From: JAUILA01 sp964563925 | Lineage (GTDB): Bacteria; Bacteroidota; Bacteroidia; Cytophagales; Cyclobacteriaceae | Reading direction: 5' to 3' | NCBI GenBank assembly: GCA_964563925.1 | Contig: CAZLZD010000004.1 | Location: 60,308-124,307 of the forward strand | DNA: 64,000 nt | In this document: positions 52,504 through 61,096 of the stretch, in pieces | Layout: the number at the start of each line of letters is the position of its first letter | How positions within the stretch are numbered: the first letter of the stretch is position 1 | Position numbers and translations under genes: made by a program | Notes under the pieces: generated by a model | Told to the model about the DNA's origin: nothing | What the model saw: only the letters and a program-made list of their open reading frames with translations | Database searches by the model: none

Positions 52504-53418
52504 ATGGCAAAGAAACCGACGAAAAAACGAAACGCCCTCGGAAGAGGTCTGGGTGCACTCCTGGATGATTCCCCTTCCATGGATGAGAAACTGGAAATAA
52601 GAAAGAAGGAAACCTCTGATGAAGGAGGAATGATGAATGAAATCCCCCTGGACCAGATCGAAACCAATCCCTTTCAGCCCCGATCTGACTTTGACGAGGT
52701 CGCATTGAACGAACTCGCTGATTCCATTCGTGTTCAGGGAATTATCCAGCCGATCACAGTGAGGAAGATGTCTGATAAAAAATACCAGCTCATCTCCGGG
52801 GAACGTCGTTACCAGGCTTCTCAAATTGCAGGACTGACAGCCATACCTGCCTATATCCGTACCGCCAATGACCAGCAAATGCTGGAAATGGCCCTCATTG
52901 AGAATATTCAGCGGGAGAATCTGAATGCTATTGAAGTTGCCCTCAGCTACCAGCGTTTATTGTCGGAATGTGACCTCAAACAGGAAGAACTTGGTGACCG
53001 GGTAGGCAAGGACCGAAGCACGGTTAATAATTATCTTCGCCTGCTTAAGCTCCCACCGGATATTCAGGCCGGATTACGGGATAAAAAGATTTCCATGGGA
53101 CATGCCCGTGCATTGATCACCATTGATGATGTGGGTGCACAGCTCGATATATACCGGAAAACCGTCCGGGAGGATCTGTCAGTACGAAAGGTGGAAGGAC
53201 TGGTCAGGGAATTTCTTGCCGGTAAAAAACCAAAACCACAGGATCCTCCTAAAGATCCCGGTTTTGGCAAGGAAGTTGAGAAGCTTCAGGGACGGCTTGC
53301 TTCCCATTTCGGAACCCGTGTACAGGTTAAATCCACAGACGGAAAAAAAGGGGAAATTAAAATCCCCTTTGTCTCTGTGGATGATCTGAATCGCATACTT
53401 GACATTCTTGACCTCTGA
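52504..53418 (+). CDS. parB: chromosome partitioning protein ParB/Spo0J
   Basis: A 304-residue CTPase/DNA clamp. The basic N-terminus (KKPTKKRNALGRGLGALLDD) carries the ParA-stimulating LGRGLGALL, followed by IPLDQIETNPFQPRSDFDEV, the box with ISGERRYQASQIAGL (CTP-binding GERRxRA motif), the helix-turn-helix RENLNAIEVALSYQRLL to VGKDRSTVNNYLRLLKLP, and a C-terminal dimer domain. No parS palindrome was found by eye in the window. It overlaps the next gene by one base. Confidence 0.96.
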   Translation: MAKKPTKKRNALGRGLGALLDDSPSMDEKLEIRKKETSDEGGMMNEIPLDQIETNPFQPRSDFDEVALNELADSIRVQGIIQPITVRKMSDKKYQLISGERRYQASQIAGLTAIPAYIRTANDQQMLEMALIENIQRENLNAIEVALSYQRLLSECDLKQEELGDRVGKDRSTVNNYLRLLKLPPDIQAGLRDKKISMGHARALITIDDVGAQLDIYRKTVREDLSVRKVEGLVREFLAGKKPKPQDPPKDPGFGKEVEKLQGRLASHFGTRVQVKSTDGKKGEIKIPFVSVDDLNRILDILDL

Positions 53419-53999
53419 TGAAAACCCTCCTGTTTGGTGTAATACTGGCCGCAATAACCCCCCGGGTTTTTGCCCAGTCAGACACCATCCCGGTGCTGAC
53501 CGCCGATACCGTACGCTCAACAGATAATATCCAGGAAACGGATACCTATGCAGCACGCTTCGTACCTCGGAGGGCTTCGCTTTATTCTGCCATATTGCCC
53601 GGGGCAGGACAAATCTATAACCGAAAATACTGGAAGGTTCCCATTGTTTACGGAGGGTTCATCGCCCTGGGCCTGACGGTTGATTTCTATAATGACCTTT
53701 ATACCGAGTACCGGTCACAATTGTTTCGTGTACTCGATGATCCGTTTTACACGCCTCCCTCGGGCGCATCAGAAAGTCAGCTGCGCAGTGCCATTGACGA
53801 TGCCCGCCGGGAACGGGACTTCTGGCTGATCATGACCGGGGTCTTTTACCTGCTTCAGATCGCTGAGGCACACATCGACGCCCACCTGAAAGAATTTGAA
53901 CTCAACCCTGACCTTCGTGTTTCCCTTCAGCCGATGCGCGAACAGATCCTGCCCGGAGGAGTTTATCAGTCAGGAATGACTTTAACCATACGCTTTTAA
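53418..53999 (+). CDS. DUF5683 domain membrane protein
   Basis: A 193-residue protein with a signal peptide (MKTLLFGVILAAITPRVFAQ), then RRASLYSAILPGAGQIYNRK, KVPIVYGGFIALGLTVDFYND and a later membrane-like stretch (DFWLIMTGVFYLLQIAEAHI). The layout SAxLPGxGQxYN followed by short spans is typical of DUF5683 proteins of Bacteroidetes, whose function is unknown. It lies between parB and dapB with a one-base overlap before and two bases after, a commonly seen order in the phylum. Confidence 0.85.
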   Translation: MKTLLFGVILAAITPRVFAQSDTIPVLTADTVRSTDNIQETDTYAARFVPRRASLYSAILPGAGQIYNRKYWKVPIVYGGFIALGLTVDFYNDLYTEYRSQLFRVLDDPFYTPPSGASESQLRSAIDDARRERDFWLIMTGVFYLLQIAEAHIDAHLKEFELNPDLRVSLQPMREQILPGGVYQSGMTLTIRF

Positions 54000-54001
54000 C
54001 T

Positions 54002-54721
54002 ATGCGAATATTGTTGCTTGGATACGGAAAGATGGGAAAGACCATCGAAGAACTGGCCGGTGAACGCGGCCATGAAATTGTAGGCCGTATTGATAATTCC
54101 AATGAACCACGGGATCCTTTCGACAAGGAAAATACCGATGTAGCCATCGAATTCAGCCAGCCTGATGCGGCAGTGGATAATATAAAATGGTGCCTGAAAA
54201 AAGGAATCCCTGTACTGAGCGGTACCACAGGGTGGCTCGACAGAAAAGAAAATATAGACTCCTATTGCAAGGAGCAGGAGGGCACCTTTTTCTATGCCTC
54301 GAATTACAGTATCGGAGTCAACCTCTTCTTCCGGCTCAATAAATTTCTTGCCACTATGATGGACAAGTATGATGCCTATGAAGTGTCCATGGAGGAAACA
54401 CATCATACCGAAAAGAAAGATGCACCAAGTGGCACCGCCATCACCCTGGCTGAGGATATCATCTCGGCCATAGACCGGCTTGAGCGGTATACGGAAGGCA
54501 CCGGCATCAGTGATGCTGACCTCGGTATACAATCATTTCGGGAAAAAGATGTGCCCGGTACCCATGTGGTCACCTACACCGGGAAGGAAGATGAAATCGA
54601 AATTAAGCACACTGCCCATTCCAGAAAAGGATTTGCCCTGGGTGCAATAAAAGTTGCCGAATGGCTGGTCCACCAGAAAGGAGTACTGTCCATGGATGAC
54701 TTTCTGCAAATCGAAAAATAA
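54002..54721 (+). CDS. dapB: 4-hydroxy-tetrahydrodipicolinate reductase
   Basis: It reduces HTPA in lysine and diaminopimelate synthesis. The 239-residue protein has a Rossmann start LLLGYGKMGKTIEELAGERG, VAIEFSQPDAAVDN near 45, GTTGWLDRKENID near 75, FFYASNYSIGVNLFFRLN near 97 and the catalytic EETHHTEKKDAPSGTAITLA near 130, with the histidine and lysine pair. It is slightly shorter than the enterobacterial enzyme but complete. lepB follows 57 bases downstream. Confidence 0.97.
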   Translation: MRILLLGYGKMGKTIEELAGERGHEIVGRIDNSNEPRDPFDKENTDVAIEFSQPDAAVDNIKWCLKKGIPVLSGTTGWLDRKENIDSYCKEQEGTFFYASNYSIGVNLFFRLNKFLATMMDKYDAYEVSMEETHHTEKKDAPSGTAITLAEDIISAIDRLERYTEGTGISDADLGIQSFREKDVPGTHVVTYTGKEDEIEIKHTAHSRKGFALGAIKVAEWLVHQKGVLSMDDFLQIEK

Positions 54722-54778
54722 ATCAGGACGAGTGTAAGAAAACCAATTCCTCAAACACTATTAAAGAAAACAACATAC

Positions 54779-55942
54779 ATGAATCTCAAATTCTGGAAAA
54801 AAAAGGATAAAAAAGAGCGGAAGCCAAAATCAAAAATCAGGGAATGGGGAGACGCCATTCTCTTTGCAGTAATTGCCGCGACCCTGATCCGCTTTTTTAT
54901 CATGGAAGCCTTTACCATTCCCACCCCTTCCATGGAGCAGTCCCTGCTGGTAGGTGATTTCCTGTTCGTCAGTAAGTTTCATTACGGAGCCCGCACACCG
55001 GCTACGCCCCTTCAGATTCCGCTCACACACCAGAAAATCTGGTTTACAAATATTCCTTCCTACTCCGATGCCGTCCAGTTGCCCCAGTATCGTCTGCCAG
55101 GCTTTACTTCGATCAAAAGAAATGATGTGGTGGTATTCAATGTCCCGGGGATACCCGAAAATAATATCGATGAAAGCGGTTTCATGAAGCCCGAATCGCA
55201 ATGGATTGATTATCCGGTCGACCTGAAAACCAATTATATCAAACGCTGTGTCGGACTGCCGGGAGATACACTTTCCGTGGTGGATACCCAGGTAATGATA
55301 AACGGAGAGCCGATTGAAAACCCCGAAGAAATGCAGTTTGCCTACGACGTGGTATCCGATCAGCAACTCAATGAGCGGGCCCTGGAAAACCTCGGTGTTG
55401 ATTTCCCAAACAGTATGGGGATGAGGGGTAATAAGGTACTTTACGTATGGAGCCTGACTGCTGCAGAAAAGGAAAAGCTCGAAGAACAAACATTCATCCG
55501 GGAAATTACCCCGCATTATGATAATAAGGACAACCAATACCAGGAAGGTGTCTTTCCTGAGGCACCTGAGTTTTACCCGTGGAACCAGGATTGGTTTGGC
55601 CCGCTGTGGATTCCCAGTGAAGGAGCCACTATTCCTGTGAACAGGAAAACCCTTGCTTTATATGGCAATACCATCAAACTGTATGACCTGAATAATGAGG
55701 TGCGTATAGAGGATGATAAACTGTACATCGACGGACAGGAAGTTACCGAATATACCTTCAACCAGGATTATTACTTTATGATGGGTGATAACCGTCACAA
55801 TTCTCTGGATTCCCGGTTCTGGGGATTCGTACCGGCCAACCATGTGGTGGGTAAGGGATTCTTCATCTGGCTCTCACTTGACCCTAATGAAAGCTTTTTC
55901 AGCAAAATACGCTGGTCCAGGTTCTTTAACCTTATCCGGTAA
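54779..55942 (+). CDS. lepB: signal peptidase I (long form)
   Basis: It removes signal peptides of exported proteins at the inner membrane. The 387-residue protein has a strongly basic start (KKKDKKERKPKSK), one membrane span (AILFAVIAATLIRFFIMEAF) and the catalytic serine S51 in IPTPSMEQSLLVGDFL, the lysine K155 in NYIKRCVGLPGD, and the closing MMGDNRHNSLDSRFWGFVPA near 335. About 150 residues are inserted between the last two motifs compared with short forms; this is usual in Bacteroidetes. It is the last gene of the parA operon. Confidence 0.96.
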   Translation: MNLKFWKKKDKKERKPKSKIREWGDAILFAVIAATLIRFFIMEAFTIPTPSMEQSLLVGDFLFVSKFHYGARTPATPLQIPLTHQKIWFTNIPSYSDAVQLPQYRLPGFTSIKRNDVVVFNVPGIPENNIDESGFMKPESQWIDYPVDLKTNYIKRCVGLPGDTLSVVDTQVMINGEPIENPEEMQFAYDVVSDQQLNERALENLGVDFPNSMGMRGNKVLYVWSLTAAEKEKLEEQTFIREITPHYDNKDNQYQEGVFPEAPEFYPWNQDWFGPLWIPSEGATIPVNRKTLALYGNTIKLYDLNNEVRIEDDKLYIDGQEVTEYTFNQDYYFMMGDNRHNSLDSRFWGFVPANHVVGKGFFIWLSLDPNESFFSKIRWSRFFNLIR

Positions 55943-55970
55943 TTATCCGAATCCTGTCTCTGTTACGCTA

Positions 55971-56002
55971 TAAAAAAGCCGCACCCAGGTCAGAGGTGCG
56001 GC
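55971..56002 (-). terminator. intrinsic terminator on the minus strand, without a minus-strand gene
   Basis: A 9-bp perfect stem (AGCCGCACC/GGTGCGGCT, 55977-55985 with 55995-56003) followed, on the minus strand only, by six T. On the plus strand it is not followed by T, so it does not fit lepB. No minus-strand gene ends here; see the RNA candidate upstream of it. Confidence 0.75.
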
Positions 56003-56150
56003 TAAAACTAACCCAAACATCCACTATTATTCTTTTTGAAAGGAGGCCCGGTTTCCCATATATCAGCCTTAATGCCGTCAATCTTCGCTACCTCACCGGG
56101 CCTTCCTGCCGGGATTCTCCGTCATTCCTGCTTCTCATATCCTCAATCCC
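55971..56150 (-). ncRNA. candidate structured small RNA (minus strand)
   Basis: Reading the minus strand from about 56150 down, a CGGGATT/AATCCCG pair (about 56145-56151 with 56108-56114), a long stem built on GGCCCGGT (56096-56103) and ACCGGGCC (56045-56052), extended by AGGA/TCCT, and then the terminator hairpin with its T-run can be drawn. The region is about 180 bases, GC-rich compared with its flanks and has no supported reading frame. It was not recognised as a known family. The strand is inferred from the terminator alone. Confidence 0.5.
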
Positions 56151-56158
56151 GTTTTATG

Positions 56159-56199
56159 TTGATCAATGATCTATTGTATATAACGGCATAATTGATCAA
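56159..56199. promoter_or_regulatory. two TTGATCAA palindromes 33 bp apart
   Basis: TTGATCAA occurs at 56159-56166 and 56192-56199. The centres are 33 bases apart, about three helical turns, in the gap between lepB and the small lipoprotein gene, on the upstream side of the RNA candidate. This looks like a paired operator for a dimeric regulator. Confidence 0.4.
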
Positions 56200-56318
56200 T
56201 GTTTACGGTAAATAAAGGGTATTAAATTGTATATATAAGACAGAATCTGTAGAAAGCGATTTTTTAATCCATTTCCAACGAAATGAAAAGCGACGGTGTC
56301 TTAGAAAGAAAGAACCAT

Positions 56319-56711
56319 ATGAGAACAGCACTAATTCTTTGCGTATTGTGGATGGCCCTGCCTGCCTGTAACGAGGAGGAGGAGAATATTCAACTGGATG
56401 AATCCTCCCTCAGCGGCACATTCGTCCGCCTCTCACCGGATAGTGAGGGGGTAGAATCACCCGTACTCCTGAACCTGAGTAACGGGCAGTATACCGGTCA
56501 GGCCGATTCATTATATTATCCTGCGATTTGCGAGGGCACCTATTCCATTGAAGGAAGACGCATTACATTTACCAATGAGTGTGGCTGGACGGCCAACTTT
56601 GACTGGACCTACATTCTCCAGGGAACCTACATAGTCGAAGAAAATCACAATGAAACTGTCCTCATCCAGGAGGTGGGGGAGAATATTTACAACATATACA
56701 GGCTCAGGTAG
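56319..56711 (+). CDS. small lipoprotein, lipocalin-like fold possible
   Basis: A 130-residue protein: lipoprotein signal MRTALILCVLWMALPACNEE with lipobox LPAC, an acidic linker after the cysteine, then beta-rich sequence (GTFVRLSPDSEG, LLNLSNGQYTGQAD, CEGTYSIEGRRITFTNECGW) resembling the short lipocalin-like lipoproteins of the phylum. The ATG at 56319 is preferred to 56283 because it starts the signal. It is convergent with the DUF4249 gene, 2 bases apart. Function unknown. Confidence 0.72.
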   Translation: MRTALILCVLWMALPACNEEEENIQLDESSLSGTFVRLSPDSEGVESPVLLNLSNGQYTGQADSLYYPAICEGTYSIEGRRITFTNECGWTANFDWTYILQGTYIVEENHNETVLIQEVGENIYNIYRLR

Positions 56712-56713
56712 AC

Positions 56714-57619
56714 TTACAATTCCAGTCGTTTCCCATTTCCTTTTACGGCAGAAACAGAGAAAAATCCTACCACCGGTTCGGTGGAGTCGCCATCCGTTCG
56801 TCTGATATTGGTAGGTAAGTTCTCGAGCGGTTCGGCAAAAATTTCATCAAAGCCCCCATCCCGCTGTGTCTGAATGGCAAGCTGATCAAGAAAGTCGAAG
56901 GCCGGAATCGTCAGGGAATGGATTTCCACATAGAGGGAATCCCCGAATTCGTACGGAATGACGGCATCCAGGTCGTCATTCAACGGATTAACGCCATCCT
57001 GGATCGGTTGAATGAAGACCACCCCGTCGATCGTTCCACCCGTACTGAAGCCGGCATCAATCGCAATATTGATCTCGAAGGGTCTGAGCAATAGTGTATC
57101 GTTCTTGTAAGCCTTGATCCAGTAGGCATCTCCGGGACCTGTAAAATCCGTGGCTACGAATTCCGCATAATAGCCCTTTTCCCGGAACGCATCCTCATCT
57201 TCCCGGTAGGTAAAAACGACCGAATCCACTTCCGGTACCCTGCGCATGGCAGATTCAGCACGATACACCTGTCCTTCCGCATCGATCTGCAGCGTGTATT
57301 CCCGGCCGACAGTACCAAGTACCGTGCCCTGATAGGGCCACGTATAGGTTCCCGCTCCGGACTCCTCAAATGTATAGACATTTCCCAGGTCATCCGTCAC
57401 CTGAATCCGCGCACCGGTAACCCCATCGGGCAGGCTGCTTTCAAAATAGGGCTGGGTCTTGGTAAGTCTGATGACCTGGTCTTCCGGCTTGTCATTTATC
57501 CAGGCATCCACCACAAGTACCGGCGGGGCATCCTTGAGGTTCAGCTGCACTTCCTCCTCACATCCAAGAAGGATCAGTAGCAGCGTAGCAGACAGAATGA
57601 GTGTATATAAACGCTTCAT
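56714..57619 (-). CDS. DUF4249 domain lipoprotein
   Basis: A 301-residue lipoprotein with signal MKRLYTLILSATLLLILLGC, lipobox LLGC near residue 20 and the DUF4249 body: VVDAWINDKPEDQVIRLTKT, an Ig-like first half and a second half with VSAVKGNGKRLEL at the end. In Bacteroidetes these proteins are encoded next to a TonB-dependent receptor and probably sit on the outer membrane as its accessory, in the way SusD goes with SusC. The receptor gene precedes it by 2 bases on the same strand. Confidence 0.9.
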   Translation of the reverse strand: MKRLYTLILSATLLLILLGCEEEVQLNLKDAPPVLVVDAWINDKPEDQVIRLTKTQPYFESSLPDGVTGARIQVTDDLGNVYTFEESGAGTYTWPYQGTVLGTVGREYTLQIDAEGQVYRAESAMRRVPEVDSVVFTYREDEDAFREKGYYAEFVATDFTGPGDAYWIKAYKNDTLLLRPFEINIAIDAGFSTGGTIDGVVFIQPIQDGVNPLNDDLDAVIPYEFGDSLYVEIHSLTIPAFDFLDQLAIQTQRDGGFDEIFAEPLENLPTNIRRTDGDSTEPVVGFFSVSAVKGNGKRLEL

Positions 57620-57621
57620 GA

Positions 57622-59988
57622 TCAGAATCTGAAATTATAGGATACGGCGGGAACAATGCTCCCTATGATGGAAAACTTATAGGCCAGTGTTTCCACCGGC
57701 TGGCCGGTCACCGGCCGGGCATTTTCCTGGGCAAAGAAGATGGAAAACGGATTCTTTCTCCCGTAGACATTATACAGGGAGAATACCAGGTAATCTTCAT
57801 TTTTTCGTTCCCTCCCTTTTTTGGTGCGTTTTAGCTGCCAGGTCATTGACAGGTCAAGCCGGTGTGCGGCAGGAATGCGGTAATTGTTCCGGGTATTGTA
57901 ATAATTGAAAGGGATCACATACCCCTGCTGGGTATACCGGGAAGTTGGCGCGGTGATCGGCGTCCCGGAGGTAAAGGCGAAATTGGCCGACAAGGTTGTC
58001 CGCGCACTCACCTCATAATTGGCAAAGACCTTCAGGTTATGGGTTTGATCGAACCGTGTGGGATACCATTCTCCCTGATTGATTCCTTTGACCTGCAACT
58101 CCGACCGGCCCAGGGTATAGCTGACCCATCCGTTCAGCCGGCCCTCGTTTTTTTGCAGGTTAAGCTCAAGTCCGTATGCCCTGCCGTCCCCCTGGATTAT
58201 ATCTCCTTCCAGGTATTCATTGATAAAGATTTCCGCTCCCCTCACATATTCAACCTGCTCCCGGGTATCCCGGTAATAGACTTCGGCCGAAAACTCGTAC
58301 CTGTCGTCAAAGTTATGCAGGTACCCCAACGCATACTGGTCACCCTGCTGGGGACGGATATTATTGGTGCTCGGCGTCCATAAATCAATCGGTGTCGGAG
58401 CCGCCGTATTGGATATCAGGTGAATGTACTGATTGGTGCGGGCAAAACTTGCCTTCAGTGAATTTTGACCAAAACGATAATTGACTGAGGCACGGGGCTC
58501 GGCATTTGTATAACTTTTAATCACTGCTCCTTTCCCGGCTTCATAGCTGTTTTCAAAATCAGGAAGTCTTCGCTCACCCGGGGCAGCCTCCTGAAAGGTA
58601 TAAACCGTGGCCGGCCCGAAATACTGGAAGGAGGACAACCTCAACCCGTAGCGGATCGTCAGGTTATCTGTTACCTTCTGTTCGTTGTCGACGTACACCG
58701 CACTTTCAAGGGTAAACTTTTCTTCCAGGCTTATGTCCTGGGTCACGCCGTCTGATACTCCGATGGCCTCAGCCGGTTTGAACCGGTAGTAGGTAGACTC
58801 TCCACCAAAAGAGAGCTCATTGTTCGGATTAATGAAATAAGTGAATTGCGGTTTGAGCGAATAGGTCAGAATACGTGAATTCCAGTCAAATTTATCCAGG
58901 TCATTCTCCCCGAAGCTGAACCCGTAATCAAAATTACTGACATAGAATGAAATATTGGAGAACAGCCGGTCATTGAACAGGTGATTCCAACGCAGGGTAC
59001 CGGTTATATTTCCCCAGTCAAAACCCTGTCGTTCGTCAAAGCGAAACACATCCCGTCCGAAATAACCCGATAAGTAAACCCGGTTACGGGGATCAATATT
59101 GTAGTTTACCTTGGTGGTCAGGTCATAGAAATACAGGGTGGCTCCATCCGTAAATGGCCGGGCGAATAAATCGACATAGGAGCGCCGGCCGGCCACAATG
59201 AAAGACGCTTTATCCTTGATCAGAGGTCCCTGAACCGCCAGCCTGCTGAAGATTGGCAATCCGACTCCACCGGATACCTCCAGCCGTTTGCTGTTCCCTT
59301 CCTTCATGCGGACATCCAGTATGGAAGAGATCCGGCCGCCATAGCTCGCCGGCATGGCCCCTTTGATAAGCTTCACATCCTTGACGGCATCCGGATTGAA
59401 AACCGAGAAGAAACCAAATAAATGGCTAGAGTTATAAACAGGTGATTCATCCAGCAAAACAAGGTTCTGCCCCACACTTCCTCCCCGTACATTAAACCCT
59501 GCAGCGCCCTCTCCCACGGTACTCACCCCGGGAAGTAACTGAAGTCCCTTCAGCACATCCACTTCACCGAAAAGTGCCGGGATCTTCTGTATGGTGGATA
59601 TGGTGAGTTTTTCGGTACTCATTTCCGTGGAGGTCAGCGCGTCCTCGCCCGCCTCACCGGTAATGACCACCTCCTGGAGTTCAGTTCCTTCCATTCCCAG
59701 TTCGACATCCAGACGCTTATTCTCCGAGAGAACAACCGTCTCAACAATCTTTTCATAGCCGATGAAACTAAATTCCACCTCATAGGTACCAGGCGGCAGG
59801 GTGACGGAATAGAACCCGTACACATTGGTGGCAGTACCTGATCCCGTATCAGGAACATACACGGTGGCACCTATCAGCGCCTCCCCGTTCGAGGCATCCT
59901 TAACATATCCGTTCAGGGTAACCTTCTCCTGTCCGGATACACTAAAACCGGTCAGAAGTACGGTGAATACCAGTAGAACAATCCGCAT
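57622..59988 (-). CDS. TonB-dependent receptor with carboxypeptidase-like N-terminal domain
   Basis: The 788-residue protein has a signal peptide (MRIVLLVFTVLLTGFSVSGQ), a CarboxypepD_reg-like domain (LNGYVKDASNGEALIGATVY, then VEFSFIGYEKI) to about residue 95, a plug domain (VDVLKGLQLLPGVSTVGEGA, FNVRGGSVGQNLVLLDESPV) near 150-240, and a C-terminal beta-barrel. It imports an unknown substrate with TonB energy. The ATG at 59988 was chosen over an earlier in-frame one at 60054 because the signal begins there. It is paired with the DUF4249 gene. Confidence 0.93.
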   Translation of the reverse strand: MRIVLLVFTVLLTGFSVSGQEKVTLNGYVKDASNGEALIGATVYVPDTGSGTATNVYGFYSVTLPPGTYEVEFSFIGYEKIVETVVLSENKRLDVELGMEGTELQEVVITGEAGEDALTSTEMSTEKLTISTIQKIPALFGEVDVLKGLQLLPGVSTVGEGAAGFNVRGGSVGQNLVLLDESPVYNSSHLFGFFSVFNPDAVKDVKLIKGAMPASYGGRISSILDVRMKEGNSKRLEVSGGVGLPIFSRLAVQGPLIKDKASFIVAGRRSYVDLFARPFTDGATLYFYDLTTKVNYNIDPRNRVYLSGYFGRDVFRFDERQGFDWGNITGTLRWNHLFNDRLFSNISFYVSNFDYGFSFGENDLDKFDWNSRILTYSLKPQFTYFINPNNELSFGGESTYYRFKPAEAIGVSDGVTQDISLEEKFTLESAVYVDNEQKVTDNLTIRYGLRLSSFQYFGPATVYTFQEAAPGERRLPDFENSYEAGKGAVIKSYTNAEPRASVNYRFGQNSLKASFARTNQYIHLISNTAAPTPIDLWTPSTNNIRPQQGDQYALGYLHNFDDRYEFSAEVYYRDTREQVEYVRGAEIFINEYLEGDIIQGDGRAYGLELNLQKNEGRLNGWVSYTLGRSELQVKGINQGEWYPTRFDQTHNLKVFANYEVSARTTLSANFAFTSGTPITAPTSRYTQQGYVIPFNYYNTRNNYRIPAAHRLDLSMTWQLKRTKKGRERKNEDYLVFSLYNVYGRKNPFSIFFAQENARPVTGQPVETLAYKFSIIGSIVPAVSYNFRF

Positions 59989-60099
59989 GTATGAGTGAAT
60001 TCTTTGTGTCGATGTAAAGACACAAAACTCGGCAAATAGTTTAGAATAATGCATGAATTACGCCGGGCGGTTCTTTCTTCGGATTAATTGCGCTAATTG

Positions 60100-61068
60100 A
60101 TGCCGAAGGTGTATATTCAAAGGGTGAAAAAATACTCCAGGCCTCCGTTTTTTGTCTCCCCCCACCTGGAAACCATCTACCCGGCGCTGTTCCGCCGGGT
60201 TCAGGGTATCACCTATCAAAGGGAGCGCATTGAAACTCCTGATGATGATTTCCTGGACCTTGACTGGATCAGGGAAGGCAACAGCCGGCTGGTAATCATC
60301 AGTCACGGGCTGGAAGGAGATTCACACCGGCCCTACGTACGGGGCATGGCCCGGGCTTTTTCTCAGCAACAATATGATGTAATGGCCTGGAATTTCCGGG
60401 GCTGCAGCGGGGAAATGAACCGTACCCTGCGATTCTACCACAGCGGGGCCACGGACGACCTGGACCTGGTGGTCCGGCATGCCAGGACCAGGGGGTACCG
60501 GCAGATCAGCCTGATCGGGTTTAGCCTTGGCGGGAACCTGACCCTTAAGTACCTTGGCGAACAGGGGCCTGAGGCTGAAATCGACCGGGCGATGGCCATA
60601 TCTGTACCGCTTGACCTACGAAGCAGCTGTGCAAGGATTTCACAACCAGGCAACTATGTATATTCCCGGCGGTTCCTGCGAAACCTGTCGGCGAAAATCC
60701 GCCGGAAGGCTGCCCTCATGCCGGATGAGCTTGATGAAACTCCGCTTAACAACATCAGCACGCTTATGGAATTTGACGACGCCTATACGGCCCCGATTCA
60801 CGGTTTCCGTAACGCCCTGGATTATTACGAGAAATGCAGTTCGATCAATTTCCTGTCCAGTATTTGTGTTCCCGTACTCATACTGAACGCGGCCAATGAT
60901 CCTTTTCTCACCCCTGAATGCTACCCCCGTGAACTGGTCAGCAGGCTGCCATTAATTACCCTGGAAATCCCGGAATACGGAGGACATGTGGGATTCACCT
61001 CATTCGGTTCTGACCGGCGATACTGGTCCGAAAACCGGGCGCTACGATTTATGGAATCCAATGACTAA
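60100..61068 (+). CDS. alpha/beta hydrolase, YheT/EMB8-like
   Basis: A 322-residue cytoplasmic hydrolase: DDDFLDLDWIREGNSRLVII near 48, then SHGLEGDSHRPYVRGMARAF with the oxyanion region, WNFRGCSGEMNRTLRFYHSG near 98, the nucleophile serine in ISLIGFSLGGNLTLKYLGE near 133, the acid in LILNAANDPFLTPE near 265 and the histidine in YGGHVGFTSFG near 295. This order matches YheT and the ABHD1/3 family of esterases. The ATG at 60100 is chosen; a TTG lies one codon before it. Substrate unknown. Confidence 0.9.
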   Translation: MPKVYIQRVKKYSRPPFFVSPHLETIYPALFRRVQGITYQRERIETPDDDFLDLDWIREGNSRLVIISHGLEGDSHRPYVRGMARAFSQQQYDVMAWNFRGCSGEMNRTLRFYHSGATDDLDLVVRHARTRGYRQISLIGFSLGGNLTLKYLGEQGPEAEIDRAMAISVPLDLRSSCARISQPGNYVYSRRFLRNLSAKIRRKAALMPDELDETPLNNISTLMEFDDAYTAPIHGFRNALDYYEKCSSINFLSSICVPVLILNAANDPFLTPECYPRELVSRLPLITLEIPEYGGHVGFTSFGSDRRYWSENRALRFMESND

Positions 61069-61096
61069 ACGATAAAATTTTCCTACATTCGTAGGT

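Larger units (their letters stand above)
55943..56318. other. 376-base region after lepB
   Basis: This gene-free gap holds, in order, the minus-strand terminator, the candidate small RNA and the pair of TTGATCAA palindromes listed separately. The last 110 bases before the lipoprotein gene are AT-rich, with no other support for features. Confidence 0.6.

Noticed and set aside
51718..54000. parS site near parAB
   Set aside because: No TGTTTCACGTGAAACA-like 16-bp palindrome was found by eye anywhere in the window.
55971..56003. Hairpin read as the lepB terminator
   Set aside because: The T-run is on the minus strand only; the plus-strand sequence after the stem is AAAAC.
56041..56110. Known riboswitch (cyclic-di-GMP type) in the post-lepB gap
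   Set aside because: The conserved core bases of the known classes were not found.
56080..56200. A 40-codon plus-strand frame in the post-lepB gap
   Set aside because: Its codons do not match the neighbours, it spans the RNA stems, and it has no recognisable feature.
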